Source: Dehalococcoidales bacterium
Lineage (GTDB): Bacteria > Chloroflexota > Dehalococcoidia > Dehalococcoidales > UBA2162
Length of the DNA: 8,380 bases
Direction: 5' to 3'
Assembly (NCBI GenBank): GCA_020343555.1
Contig: CP070800.1
Span: 257,885 to 266,264, forward strand
Of this stretch, positions 1 to 6,350 are shown one piece after another. A program made the translations under genes and the position numbers. Positions within the stretch are counted from its first letter, which is position 1. Each line of letters starts with the position of its first letter. The notes under the pieces are model-generated. The model worked only from the letters and a program-made list of their open reading frames with translations. It had not been told where the DNA came from and did no database searches.

Positions 1-794
1 ATGAGCGGGCGGCCGATGTGTATACATCAGAGTTGGCGAGCACAGTCAGGGCCGGACAAACAGTTGGATTCGTTCACGGGTTCAACATCCGTTACGGCTA
101 CATCGAGCCACCCGACGACGTGGATGTCATCATGGTGGCACCGAAGGGCTCCGGTCTGAACGTACGGCGCAACTTCCTCAACGGCGCCGGCATCAACTCC
201 AGTTTCGCCGTATTCCAGGATGCTACCGGACGGGCAAGAGAACGCTGCCTGGCAGTAGGGATAGCGATAGGTTCGGGGTATCTCTTTCCGACGACCTTCG
301 AAAAGGAGGTAATGAGCGACCTGGTGGGAGAACGTGGCGTTCTCATGGGAGCGCTGGCAGGCATCATGGAAGCGCAGTACGACACGTTGAGAAAACACGG
401 TCATTCTCCCAGCGAAGCGTTCAACGAAACAGTGGAGGAACTGACCGAAAGCCTGATCAGGCTCGTGGGTGAGAACGGGATGGACTGGATGTACGCAAAC
501 TGTTCGACAACAGCCCAGCGGGGCGCCCTCGACTGGAAACCGAAGTTCAAGAAGGCGGTGATGCCGGTTTTCAACGATCTTTACGAGAGAGTGGCTGACG
601 GAAGGGAGACGCGGCGTGTCATACGAACCTGCAGCCGACCGGACTATAAACAGAAGTTGCAGGAGGAACTGGCCGCGATGGGAGAATCGGAGATGTGGGC
701 TACCGGTAAAGCCGCCCGTTCGCTGCGTCCGAAGGAACCTGAAAAAGCCGACCTGGCGATAGCCAAAGGAACTGCCGGCAGGCAGGAGAACTAG
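1..794 (+). CDS. ilvC: Ketol-acid reductoisomerase, C-terminal part (5' end outside window)
   Basis: This enzyme makes 2,3-dihydroxy-isovalerate or -methylvalerate from acetohydroxy acids, using NADPH and Mg2+, in valine, leucine and isoleucine synthesis. The frame is open to the left edge (first full codon at 3), so the NADPH-binding Rossmann domain is mostly missing and the GTG at 18 is internal. About 263 residues are visible. Numbered from codon 3, they include HGFNIRYG (25-32), DVDVIMVAPKG (39-49) and the knotted helical domain. The metal ligands are in SDLVGE (D106, E110) and ETVEE (E142, E146), and the substrate Ser is in CSTTAQRG (S168). One knotted domain fits a short single-domain form, not the roughly 490-residue enterobacterial form. 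The phrase NCSTTAQRGALDW recalls the roughly 350-residue clade I associate with Bacteroidota; this is from memory. The last 20 or so residues form a charged, Ala/Lys-rich tail beyond the usual end. The next gene starts 17 bp downstream. Confidence 0.95.
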   Translation, partial: ERAADVYTSELASTVRAGQTVGFVHGFNIRYGYIEPPDDVDVIMVAPKGSGLNVRRNFLNGAGINSSFAVFQDATGRARERCLAVGIAIGSGYLFPTTFEKEVMSDLVGERGVLMGALAGIMEAQYDTLRKHGHSPSEAFNETVEELTESLIRLVGENGMDWMYANCSTTAQRGALDWKPKFKKAVMPVFNDLYERVADGRETRRVIRTCSRPDYKQKLQEELAAMGESEMWATGKAARSLRPKEPEKADLAIAKGTAGRQEN

Positions 795-811
795 AGAAAC
801 GGAGTGTATAC

Positions 812-2023
812 GTGATGAAAGATAGTGTAACAACAGACATTGGTATGTCTGGAATCTTCTCCGACCGTATTTCCGATGTACCACGGTCGTTTATAAGGGA
901 GATACTCAAGGTAACGCTTGATCAGACTGTTATCTCGTTCGCCGGCGGTCTGCCTAATCGCGACCTTTTTCCCGTTGAGGAGTTGAAACAGGCGGCGGTA
1001 AAGGCTATTGAGACGCACGGTAGAGATATATTCCAGTACGGAAACTCCGAGGGATATCCGGGTCTGCGTGAAATGATATCGCACAGGTACAAGGAAAAGA
1101 GAAACCTGGATATTCCGGTCGAGGATATCCTGATAACCAACGGTTCGCAGCAGGGACTCGATTTGCTGGGAAAGATCTATGTTAATGAGAGCGACCCTAT
1201 GGTCATAGAAGAGCCGGGATACCTGGGGGCTATCCAGGCGTTCTCTATCTTCAGGCCCGATTTTGATCCCGTACCGGTGAACGATGAAGGGATGGATATT
1301 GAAAAACTCAGCTCAGTGATGAGTTCGTGCAGGCCGAAGCTGATGTACACCGTCCCGAATTTCCAGAATCCGTCGGGAATCTCATACTCGGAAGAAAATC
1401 GTCGGCAGATAACCAGTATTTTAGAAGGAACATCGACATTGCTGATAGAAGATGATCCTTACGGTGACCTGCGGTATTCAGGGGAGTCTTTGCCATCCTT
1501 CAAGTCTTATCTGCCGGACAATACCATCTTATTGGGATCGTTTTCGAAGACCGTCGTGCCGGGATTTCGCCTGGGCTGGATAGTCGCCAGGGGCGATATC
1601 ATGGACAAGCTGATAATCGCAAAACAGGCATCCGACCTGCATACCAACCAGTTCGTGCAGTATATTCTATTCCAGTACCTTCAGGACAACGATATAGACT
1701 TTCATATCGCGAAGATAAAAAATGCCTACGGCGAACAGCTTGATACGATGGCTGAAAGCATCGATGAATATTTTCCTGCCGGCACGTTGCGTACCCATCC
1801 CCGTGGGGGAATGTTCATCTGGGCGGAATTGCCCGGGGGAATATCTGCCAGAAAACTACTTGACCGGGCGATGGAGCAAAAGGTTATATTCGTTCCCGGC
1901 GATCCATTCTACATAAACATGAAGGATACGAACACGATGAGGCTCAATTTTTCGTGTACCGGAGTAGAAGTTATCAGGGACGGTATGGCCAGACTCGGGA
2001 AGGCGATTGAAACAACATTATAA
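812..2023 (+). CDS. Fold-type I PLP aminotransferase (LysN/2-aminoadipate aminotransferase-like)
   Basis: Cytosolic class I/II aminotransferase of 403 residues, the usual family length. Landmarks are ISFAGGLPNRDLFP (41-54), YGNSEGYPGLRE (76-87) and NGSQQGLDLLGK (110-121). NFQNPSG supplies Asn186. EDDPY supplies Asp214 for the pyridine nitrogen and Tyr217. The Schiff-base lysine is Lys246 in GSFSKTVVPGFRLGW, and Arg377 in MRLNFS should bind the substrate carboxylate. The overall pattern follows LysN-type enzymes, which act on 2-aminoadipate, leucine and aromatic or branched amino acids. Cotranscription with ilvC, 17 bp upstream, suggests the last step of branched-chain amino acid synthesis or a broad amino-donor role; this is inference. 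GGAG at 801-804 lies 7 nt before GTG 812 and 10 nt before ATG 815, so either may be the start. The family is certain; the substrate is not. Confidence 0.92.
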   Translation: MMKDSVTTDIGMSGIFSDRISDVPRSFIREILKVTLDQTVISFAGGLPNRDLFPVEELKQAAVKAIETHGRDIFQYGNSEGYPGLREMISHRYKEKRNLDIPVEDILITNGSQQGLDLLGKIYVNESDPMVIEEPGYLGAIQAFSIFRPDFDPVPVNDEGMDIEKLSSVMSSCRPKLMYTVPNFQNPSGISYSEENRRQITSILEGTSTLLIEDDPYGDLRYSGESLPSFKSYLPDNTILLGSFSKTVVPGFRLGWIVARGDIMDKLIIAKQASDLHTNQFVQYILFQYLQDNDIDFHIAKIKNAYGEQLDTMAESIDEYFPAGTLRTHPRGGMFIWAELPGGISARKLLDRAMEQKVIFVPGDPFYINMKDTNTMRLNFSCTGVEVIRDGMARLGKAIETTL

Positions 2024-2114
2024 TCCTCAAGGTCGTGGTGTGACAGCCGTTGAGTATTTATGGCTGCCGGATATGCTTTCTATGGCATGAAAAGGATGTT
2101 TGCTTTATTGGGTC

Positions 2115-2137
2115 ATGAAATGAATATTATTTCATTT
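2115..2137 (+). terminator. Weak AT-rich hairpin after the aminotransferase gene
   Basis: ATGAAAT (2115-2121) and ATTTCAT (2129-2135) form a 7-bp stem with a 7-nt loop, running into a short T run on the plus strand. It sits about 90 bp after the aminotransferase stop and overlaps the 3' end of the convergent DinB-like gene. The stem has only one G-C pair, so it would be a weak terminator at best. The rest of 2024-2126 shows no gene and no stronger terminator. Confidence 0.22.
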
Positions 2138-2579
2138 TCCGCTGTTCTATAAGGAAAGTGTCAATATCATCAAGATGCATTTTGCGATGAATTGATCGAT
2201 TCAAAGCATGACGATCTCCGAGTGCTTCAATTGCAGATATAAGCTCAGGAGATAAATTGGTCAATTCTTGATCAAGCTTTTCGGCTGTGGTAATAGACAT
2301 TTCAGCAGCTTTTCTGGGTTTTATTTCTAGAAAGAAGGGGATCAACGCATCGTTTATTATGTTTTCATCAAAGGGTGATGATTTTACCCCTTCTTGTTTC
2401 CATTTTCGTACAAGGCTTAACCTGTGCCGATCCCAGAAAGCTACGTGGGCTAACGCTACTGCAATTGTCCAGCCTTCCTCGTGAAGAGTCAGGTCTAGTT
2501 CTTCGTCGGTGATTGTATTCACTAATTTGCGAAGTCTATCAAGCTCATGCTCATTATCGATTATATATCGCCGATCCAT
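2127..2579 (-). CDS. DinB-like / maleylpyruvate isomerase-type four-helix protein
   Basis: A 150-residue protein of the DinB/YfiT superfamily. These are small four-helix bundles that bind a divalent metal with three histidines; characterised members are thiol-dependent transferases or isomerases, and many have no known role. Candidate ligands are His45 in GWTIAVALAHVAFWD (helix 2) and the HxxxH pair His131/His135 near the C-terminus. The GW...LAHVAFWDRHR segment is typical of the maleylpyruvate isomerase N-terminal/DinB_2 group. The protein is mostly helical, charged and soluble, with no signal peptide. The ATG has a strong Shine-Dalgarno site (AAGGAGG, plus-strand 2584-2590) 4 nt upstream. 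It is divergent from the RidA-like gene and convergent with the aminotransferase gene, so it is probably transcribed alone. No substrate can be assigned. Confidence 0.8.
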   Translation of the reverse strand: MDRRYIIDNEHELDRLRKLVNTITDEELDLTLHEEGWTIAVALAHVAFWDRHRLSLVRKWKQEGVKSSPFDENIINDALIPFFLEIKPRKAAEMSITTAEKLDQELTNLSPELISAIEALGDRHALNRSIHRKMHLDDIDTFLIEQRKMK

Positions 2580-2612
2580 ATTTCCTCCTTGATATTGGTA
2601 CCTCGATACCGT

Positions 2613-2642
2613 TTGACACTGCCGTCTTTAAGCCACTATAAT
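2613..2642 (+). promoter_or_regulatory. Consensus sigma-70-type promoter for the RidA-like gene
   Basis: TTGACA at 2613-2618 and TATAAT at 2637-2642 match the housekeeping -35 and -10 consensus at all twelve positions, with an 18-bp spacer. Transcription would start near 2649-2650, leaving a leader of about 66 nt before the ATG at 2716. The spacing is one base longer than optimal. This strongly suggests a promoter, probably constitutive, driving the RidA-like gene and perhaps the hydrolase behind it. Confidence 0.75.
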
Positions 2643-2715
2643 CCGCTCATCTCTGAATGATACATATTAACATTCGAACACTTAAAATTGGAATGATCCA
2701 ATAAAGGAAAATAAG

Positions 2716-3069
2716 ATGAAAGAAGTGAAATATCTTCCCACCCCGTTTAGCTACTCATCTGCGGTTCAGGCAGGAGATTATGTTTTTCTTGGCCTGCATC
2801 GCGGCTTCGGCAACGATTTCTCAACCCAGTTCGACGATACATTCTCGTACCTGGAAAAAACCTTAGCGGAGTTTAATCTAGTCTTGGAGAATCTGGTGAA
2901 AGTGAACGTATGGCTGAGAGAAATAAAGGATCTGCAGGAGATGGAAAAGCGTTTCAATGATTTCTTTGAAAAAGATAAATTCCCTGCCAGGATGACTTCT
3001 ACCACTGAATTTATCGATGACGATTGCCTTCTGATGATTGATGGAGTTGCTTATATAAATGACGAGTAG
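2716..3069 (+). CDS. RidA/YjgF/UK114-family protein
   Basis: A 117-residue member of the Rid family, which are cytosolic trimers. RidA proper hydrolyses reactive enamine/imine intermediates made by PLP enzymes; other subgroups have different or unknown roles. Visible features are PFSYSSAVQAGDYVFLGL near the N-terminus, the central helix QFDDTFSYLEKTLAEF and VKVNVWLREIKDL. The FPARMTST motif has Arg92 at the position of the substrate-binding Arg (Arg105 in E. coli RidA). The terminal strand reads LMIDGVAYI, with Asp109 where classical RidA has Glu, so it is probably not a textbook RidA. It is slightly shorter than the usual 125-130 residues. AAAGGA at 2703-2708 lies 7 nt before the ATG, with a consensus promoter upstream. 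An aminotransferase, whose chemistry can form imines, lies 700 bp away in a different transcription unit, so a link is only speculative. Confidence 0.88.
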   Translation: MKEVKYLPTPFSYSSAVQAGDYVFLGLHRGFGNDFSTQFDDTFSYLEKTLAEFNLVLENLVKVNVWLREIKDLQEMEKRFNDFFEKDKFPARMTSTTEFIDDDCLLMIDGVAYINDE

Positions 3070-3120
3070 GTGACCGAAGACTACCCAACTTGATATCGAT
3101 AATAACGACAGGTATTTGTC

Positions 3121-3145
3121 TTGTATTGTCAGATACAATTGTCAG
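3121..3145. repeat. Overlapping inverted and direct repeats ahead of the hydrolase gene
   Basis: TTGTAT (3121-3126) and ATACAA (3133-3138) form a perfect 6-bp inverted repeat around TGTCAG. The octamer ATTGTCAG occurs at 3125-3132 and again at 3138-3145, a 13-bp period. The block abuts the hydrolase Shine-Dalgarno site (GGGGAG, 3145-3150). It could be an operator or a small RNA hairpin controlling translation. Upstream, TTGATA at 3090-3095 resembles a -35 box, but the -10 position 17 bp later (TATTTG) is poor. Confidence 0.3.
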
Positions 3146-3156
3146 GGGAGTGAACA

Positions 3157-3837
3157 ATGCCGTATGCCGATAATGATGGTGTCCGTATCTACTATGAAAT
3201 CGAGGGGCCGGATAAACCGGTGCTGGTGATGGCGCACGGCGGCACCGGCAGTCTGGAAGACTGGCGGAAGCACGGCTACACCGATGCTTTTAATGACGAA
3301 TTTCAACTCGTTCTATTCGATGCCAGGGGGCACGGTCAAAGTGGCCGACCTCACGAAGCTTCGATCAGTGCCATGGCTGATGACGTGATAGCAGTGCTGG
3401 ACTCAGTCGGTGTTGCCGAAGCGAATTACTGGGGCTATTCCATGGGATCGGCAATCGGACTGGACCTGGCGATCAGACATGCTTCGCGGTTCGACAGTTT
3501 TATTTTCGGTGGTATCTCGCCCTACCATTGGCCTGAAGCAATAATCAAACCGTTAATAGAGGCGCGTAATGAGTTTGCCGGTAATAGCGAGGCTGATGTC
3601 GCTATTTTAGATGCCCTTGTCAATCACCAGCCATTGACGGATGATGAGCTGACAGGCATTGATGTGCCGTGTCTGTTTTACTGCGGTAATAAAGACCCGT
3701 TTCATGCGGGTGCCAAGGAATGCGTCCGCCATATACAAAAGGCACGCTTTGTGTCTCTTGCCGGTGCAAACCATGCGAGTGTCAAGGCTGACCAGATAAT
3801 CCCACATGTTAAGAAATTCTTAGCTGAAATCATTTAG
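3157..3837 (+). CDS. Alpha/beta hydrolase-fold protein with compact cap
   Basis: A 226-residue soluble alpha/beta hydrolase with a complete catalytic set. The oxyanion-hole motif is MAHGG (25-29). LVLFDARGHGQSGRP (51-65) is the conserved strand and turn after it. The nucleophile elbow GYSMGS puts Ser95 as nucleophile. The acid is probably Asp180 in GNKDPF and the base His206 in GANHAS. The protein is 40-50 residues shorter than typical 270-residue members because the lid between about residues 118 and 165 is small. This family includes esterases, lactonases and C-C hydrolases; the sequence alone does not choose between them. The ATG follows GGAG at 3147-3150 with 6-nt spacing. The gene lies 87 bp after the RidA-like gene and may share its promoter. 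The 3' end overlaps the convergent methyltransferase gene by 8 bp. Confidence 0.92.
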   Translation: MPYADNDGVRIYYEIEGPDKPVLVMAHGGTGSLEDWRKHGYTDAFNDEFQLVLFDARGHGQSGRPHEASISAMADDVIAVLDSVGVAEANYWGYSMGSAIGLDLAIRHASRFDSFIFGGISPYHWPEAIIKPLIEARNEFAGNSEADVAILDALVNHQPLTDDELTGIDVPCLFYCGNKDPFHAGAKECVRHIQKARFVSLAGANHASVKADQIIPHVKKFLAEII

Positions 3838-4552
3838 TCGCTATAACAAGCATCTCAAAAGCGTCCTCGGTTAACTTTGTATCTCTGCTATAATTTCCTA
3901 ACTCAGAATTATATATACCTATAACGTCAAAACCTATATTCGTCATAATGTACCTTAATTCAGAGTGTACGTAGTAACGCTGATTACAATCCAGCTCCTT
4001 GATATTACCGTCATCGTCGATTGATTCAAGTTTAAATGATTCCCGAAATGTTGAAAGATTAAACTTATTACCTTTGCTGTTTACTATTTGGTATAAAGCA
4101 TTACCACAGGTCATAATTAGCTTAGCTTTTGGCTTCATTGCCGTATGTATGCCTTGCATGATTTGAATGTCTTTTTCATCTGATTCTACAATCGAAAAAG
4201 CTCCCTCACACAACATTATTACTAGATCAAATTCGTTTTCATACTTCAATTGACAGGCGTCTTCAACGAGGAAACTAACTAATAACTGTTCATTATCTGC
4301 TATTTGTTTTGCGCGTTCTATCATTGAACTAGATAAATCTACACCGATGATATAATTGTATCCTCTCCTTGCCAGTTCTATTGAATGCCTGCCTGTACCG
4401 CATCCAACATCGAGAATCCTGGACTGTTTATCGTAGTTGATTTCATTTTCAATAAAATCCACTTCGCCCTTTGTTCCATGAATGAAAGATTCCTTCTCAT
4501 AAGCAAGGGCGCTATTCTCATAGTGCTCTTCATTCCAAGGTCTTTTCAACAC
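3830..4552 (-). CDS. Class I SAM-dependent methyltransferase
   Basis: A cytosolic methyltransferase of about 240 residues with the Rossmann-like SAM fold. Motif I is ILDVGCGTGRH (46-56). The acidic residue that binds the SAM ribose is Asp72 in GVDLS, Asp98 in VEDAC is the motif II acid, and FDLVIMLCEG (108-117) is motif III. The C-terminal part (about 150-240) would shape the acceptor site and gives no clear substrate. The frame starts GTG TTG AAA: AAAGGAG (plus-strand 4556-4562) is only 3 nt from GTG but 6 nt from TTG at 4549. TTG may therefore be the real start, two codon positions being equivalent for the domain; an in-frame TAG just upstream excludes any longer form. The gene is strikingly AT-rich (three sampled 60-base rows have 16, 17 and 21 G+C) compared with its neighbours, which suggests acquisition by transfer. 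It lies 51 bp after the deaminase gene on the same strand. Confidence 0.88.
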   Translation of the reverse strand: MLKRPWNEEHYENSALAYEKESFIHGTKGEVDFIENEINYDKQSRILDVGCGTGRHSIELARRGYNYIIGVDLSSSMIERAKQIADNEQLLVSFLVEDACQLKYENEFDLVIMLCEGAFSIVESDEKDIQIMQGIHTAMKPKAKLIMTCGNALYQIVNSKGNKFNLSTFRESFKLESIDDDGNIKELDCNQRYYVHSELRYIMTNIGFDVIGIYNSELGNYSRDTKLTEDAFEMLVIATK

Positions 4553-4603
4553 CTACTCCTTTGTTTGAATTAGCAAAATAAGTTTAATAGAAATTGATCC
4601 AGG

Positions 4604-5092
4604 CTAATACTCCTGCCGGCCATCGTATTTGTATACCAGATCGATGTCGGCTTCAGCTAATAATTGTTCACTCTCTTCGGCAAGCTGGTATCTGCGTTCA
4701 CAAACTATCTTTTTAATCCCGCAATTGACCAGCATCATAGCACAGGTCCGGCAGGGAGTCATTCGCTGATAGAACGTGGCGCCTTCGATGGATATCCCTC
4801 TTTTCGCGGCCTGGCAGATAGCATTCTGTTCAGCGTGCACGGTCCGTACACAATGTTCACTTATCTCACCGTTTTCCTGTATGACCTTCTTCATCAGGTG
4901 CCCGACCTCGTCGCAGTGAGGAAGCCCGGCAGGAGATCCGACATATCCTGTCGCCAGTACCTGTTTATCATGAACAATCACACAACCGCTTTTGCCGCGG
5001 TCGCAGGTTGCTCTCCTGGAAGCTGCGTCCGCCAGTTCCAGAAAGTAGTCGTCCCAGGAAGGACGTGCGTTCTTTTGATTACTCTCAGCCAT
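4604..5092 (-). CDS. dCMP deaminase (ComEB-type cytidine/deoxycytidylate deaminase family)
   Basis: A zinc enzyme predicted to deaminate dCMP to dUMP, the precursor for dTMP synthesis. The 162-residue protein has the family signature: RPSWDDYFLELA at the start, then RRATCDRGKSGCVIV, ATGYVGSPAGLPHCDEVGH, the HAE motif (His86, Glu88) and PCRTC (Cys114, Cys117). His86, Cys114 and Cys117 should hold the catalytic zinc, and Glu88 is the proton shuttle. Extra Cys/His residues (Cys30, His59, Cys60, His80, Cys81) sit where phage T4-type dCMP deaminases hold a second structural zinc. Length and motifs favour dCMP deaminase over free-cytidine deaminase. The ATG follows AAAGGAG (plus-strand 5099-5105) by 6 nt. 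The 141-bp gap upstream (5093-5233) shows no clear promoter to me. The methyltransferase gene follows after 51 bp and may be cotranscribed. Confidence 0.93.
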   Translation of the reverse strand: MAESNQKNARPSWDDYFLELADAASRRATCDRGKSGCVIVHDKQVLATGYVGSPAGLPHCDEVGHLMKKVIQENGEISEHCVRTVHAEQNAICQAAKRGISIEGATFYQRMTPCRTCAMMLVNCGIKKIVCERRYQLAEESEQLLAEADIDLVYKYDGRQEY

Positions 5093-5233
5093 GAATTTCT
5101 CCTTTATGAACTACTACCATATCTTATCAAATGCTACCGAATCCTAGTAGCCTGTTCGTGCAGAGTATTTCTATCTTTGGAGAAAAATAATGGACTATGG
5201 TCTATCAGCAGTACTCATCTTGGTTAAAATAAC

Positions 5234-5725
5234 CTATCTGCCAACCAGATTAGTGACGGTATATCCCTGTTCCTCATCAGCCATCAGTTGTGAGACATCG
5301 ATATATAAGGTAGCCGGAAAACCCATCTGTTCATCATAGGTCACATCAACCGAATCAGCTTTTTGCTCGAAATCACCCTTTCCAGCATAGGCGTTATTTA
5401 GCAGCGTAAACAGCTTATCGATCGTATCCACCTCATCGAACTTACCCTCTGTAACAACTGAGCCGTCGGACTGGTAGGTGACAGAAACAGCAGTCCCATC
5501 ACGAACTTCGATGTTAACAGGGCCCCGCCAGTCTTCCGGACAGAAGCACTGACGCTCAAGAGTGAAGTCATAATCTTCCAGCTCCTGGTCTTTCCATAAT
5601 TTCTCTTTATCGGTGAGTTCCCGAGGAACCGAACTTGCGCATGAGATCGCTGCCAGTAAAGTAAGAAGTACTGTGACTGCTAATAAAAAACGAATAAAAT
5701 GATTTCCCGTTACATATTTCCCCAT
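5234..5725 (-). CDS. Predicted lipoprotein, DUF6174-like
   Basis: A 163-residue secreted protein. The N-terminus has basic residues (Lys3, Arg12), a hydrophobic stretch (about 13-27) and a lipobox AISC, making Cys29 the probable lipidated residue after signal peptidase II cleavage. The mature part is acidic and soluble. Its blocks ELEDYDFTLERQCFC, VNIEVRDGTAVSVTY, TIDKLFTLLNNAY and MGFPATLYID match my memory of the DUF6174 family, small extracytoplasmic domains of unknown function. The CFC pair (Cys60, Cys62) could form a disulfide or bind metal. The ATG follows a full AGGAGG (plus-strand 5733-5738) by 7 nt. Two candidate promoters lie just upstream, so it is likely a separate transcription unit from the GNAT gene 171 bp away. 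No function can be given. Confidence 0.8.
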   Translation of the reverse strand: MGKYVTGNHFIRFLLAVTVLLTLLAAISCASSVPRELTDKEKLWKDQELEDYDFTLERQCFCPEDWRGPVNIEVRDGTAVSVTYQSDGSVVTEGKFDEVDTIDKLFTLLNNAYAGKGDFEQKADSVDVTYDEQMGFPATLYIDVSQLMADEEQGYTVTNLVGR

Positions 5726-5764
5726 TTTCTATCCTCCTGAGTGTCCTGTATCGGATGATAGCAT

Positions 5765-5792
5765 ATTATAAAAGTAGTGCCAGCATGACCAA
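5765..5792 (-). promoter_or_regulatory. Candidate promoter, proximal, for the lipoprotein gene
   Basis: On the minus strand, a perfect TATAAT -10 box (plus 5765-5770) is preceded at 16 bp by TTGGTC (plus 5787-5792), a 3/6 match to the -35 box. The start would be near 5758, giving a leader of about 30 nt before the ATG at 5725. This position suits a direct promoter for the lipoprotein gene. The -35 element is weak. Confidence 0.4.
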
Positions 5793-5818
5793 AATGACTA
5801 TTATCACTGTATCTTTAA

Positions 5819-5847
5819 ATTATAGTAATATCCTGCTCTGATATTAA
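5819..5847 (-). promoter_or_regulatory. Candidate promoter, distal, for the lipoprotein gene
   Basis: A second perfect minus-strand TATAAT (plus 5819-5824) has TTAATA (plus 5842-5847, 4/6 match) 17 bp upstream. It may be a tandem start for the same gene, about 55 bp further out. The region is AT-rich, so chance matches are possible. The remainder of the gap 5726-5896 holds no gene that I can see. Confidence 0.35.
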
Positions 5848-5896
5848 TTGCCATCAGTATCTGTCTACCCAGAAGCAGTTTTGCAACTCTCTGGTA

Positions 5897-6322
5897 TTAA
5901 AACAGCTGTAAGTGTGTATATGAAGGATTGTTCACCGGATGAAAACCTTTAGATTCATAGAAAGCGCTGACGGACAAGTTTCCGATATTAACGACGATGC
6001 CTTTGTAATACTTCCCGGCAAATGTAATAAAGTGACTTACGAGTTCAGTACCTATTCCCCGATTTCGGTATTCCGGTAAAACGTATAATCGCCTGATACG
6101 TCCATATTTGTTATTCGTAGACTCGATATTCAGGCCACAGAGTGCCACAACGATATCATCCGCAATATAACCGATGAGTTTTTCGCCCTCTTTATCAAAC
6201 TGGTTTTCGCCTGAATTATAATCTGTAACCAGGCGGTTCAACATGTTGTAGCCTTCCTGTTCAGCCATATTTCTGATGTGGCTGATGTCATGCTCATCTA
6301 AATCGACAATATTAGTAATCAA
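5897..6322 (-). CDS. GNAT-family N-acetyltransferase
   Basis: An acetyl-CoA-dependent N-acyltransferase domain of about 141 residues. Motif A reads RRLYVLPEYRNRGIGTEL; its RNRGIG turn (86-91) binds the CoA pyrophosphate. Motif B includes NIGNLSVSAFYESKGF (112-127), with Tyr122 as the likely general acid. The open frame runs back to 6415 inside the HAD gene, but I chose the TTG at 6322. GGAG (plus-strand 6331-6334) lies 8 nt upstream, the protein then begins MITNIVDLDEHDI as GNAT domains usually do, and the overlap with the HAD gene disappears (28-bp gap). It is probably the last gene of the unit formed with the HAD and nucleotidyltransferase genes. The substrate is unknown; small amines, amino acids, antibiotics or protein N-termini are all possible. 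Confidence 0.88.
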   Translation of the reverse strand: MITNIVDLDEHDISHIRNMAEQEGYNMLNRLVTDYNSGENQFDKEGEKLIGYIADDIVVALCGLNIESTNNKYGRIRRLYVLPEYRNRGIGTELVSHFITFAGKYYKGIVVNIGNLSVSAFYESKGFHPVNNPSYTHLQLF

Positions 6323-6330
6323 AGAAAATA

Positions 6331-6334
6331 CTCC
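6331..6334 (-). promoter_or_regulatory. Ribosome binding site deciding the TTG start of the GNAT gene
   Basis: GGAG on the minus strand lies 8 nt before TTG at 6322 and just after the HAD stop codon (6351-6353). No comparable site precedes the upstream in-frame ATG codons at 6415 and 6400, which lie inside the HAD gene. Confidence 0.55.
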
Positions 6335-6350
6335 AATCAGTAAACTAAAT

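Noticed and set aside
27..884. Long minus-strand open frame (285 codons) opposite ilvC
   Set aside because: Its translation has no recognisable domain and reads as low-complexity His/Arg/Ser-rich antisense sequence, while the opposite strand encodes a clear KARI with all metal ligands.
2044..2066. CAGCC...GGCTG inverted repeat after the aminotransferase gene as a terminator
   Set aside because: The loop is 13 nt, the stem 5 bp, and no T tract follows.
4664..5227. Plus-strand open frame of 187 codons opposite the dCMP deaminase gene
   Set aside because: It mirrors a well-conserved deaminase gene on the other strand, and its product shows no family resemblance.
5222..5234. GGTTA/TAACC inverted repeat just after the lipoprotein stop as a terminator
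   Set aside because: The stem is only 5 bp with a 3-nt loop, and no T run follows it on either strand.
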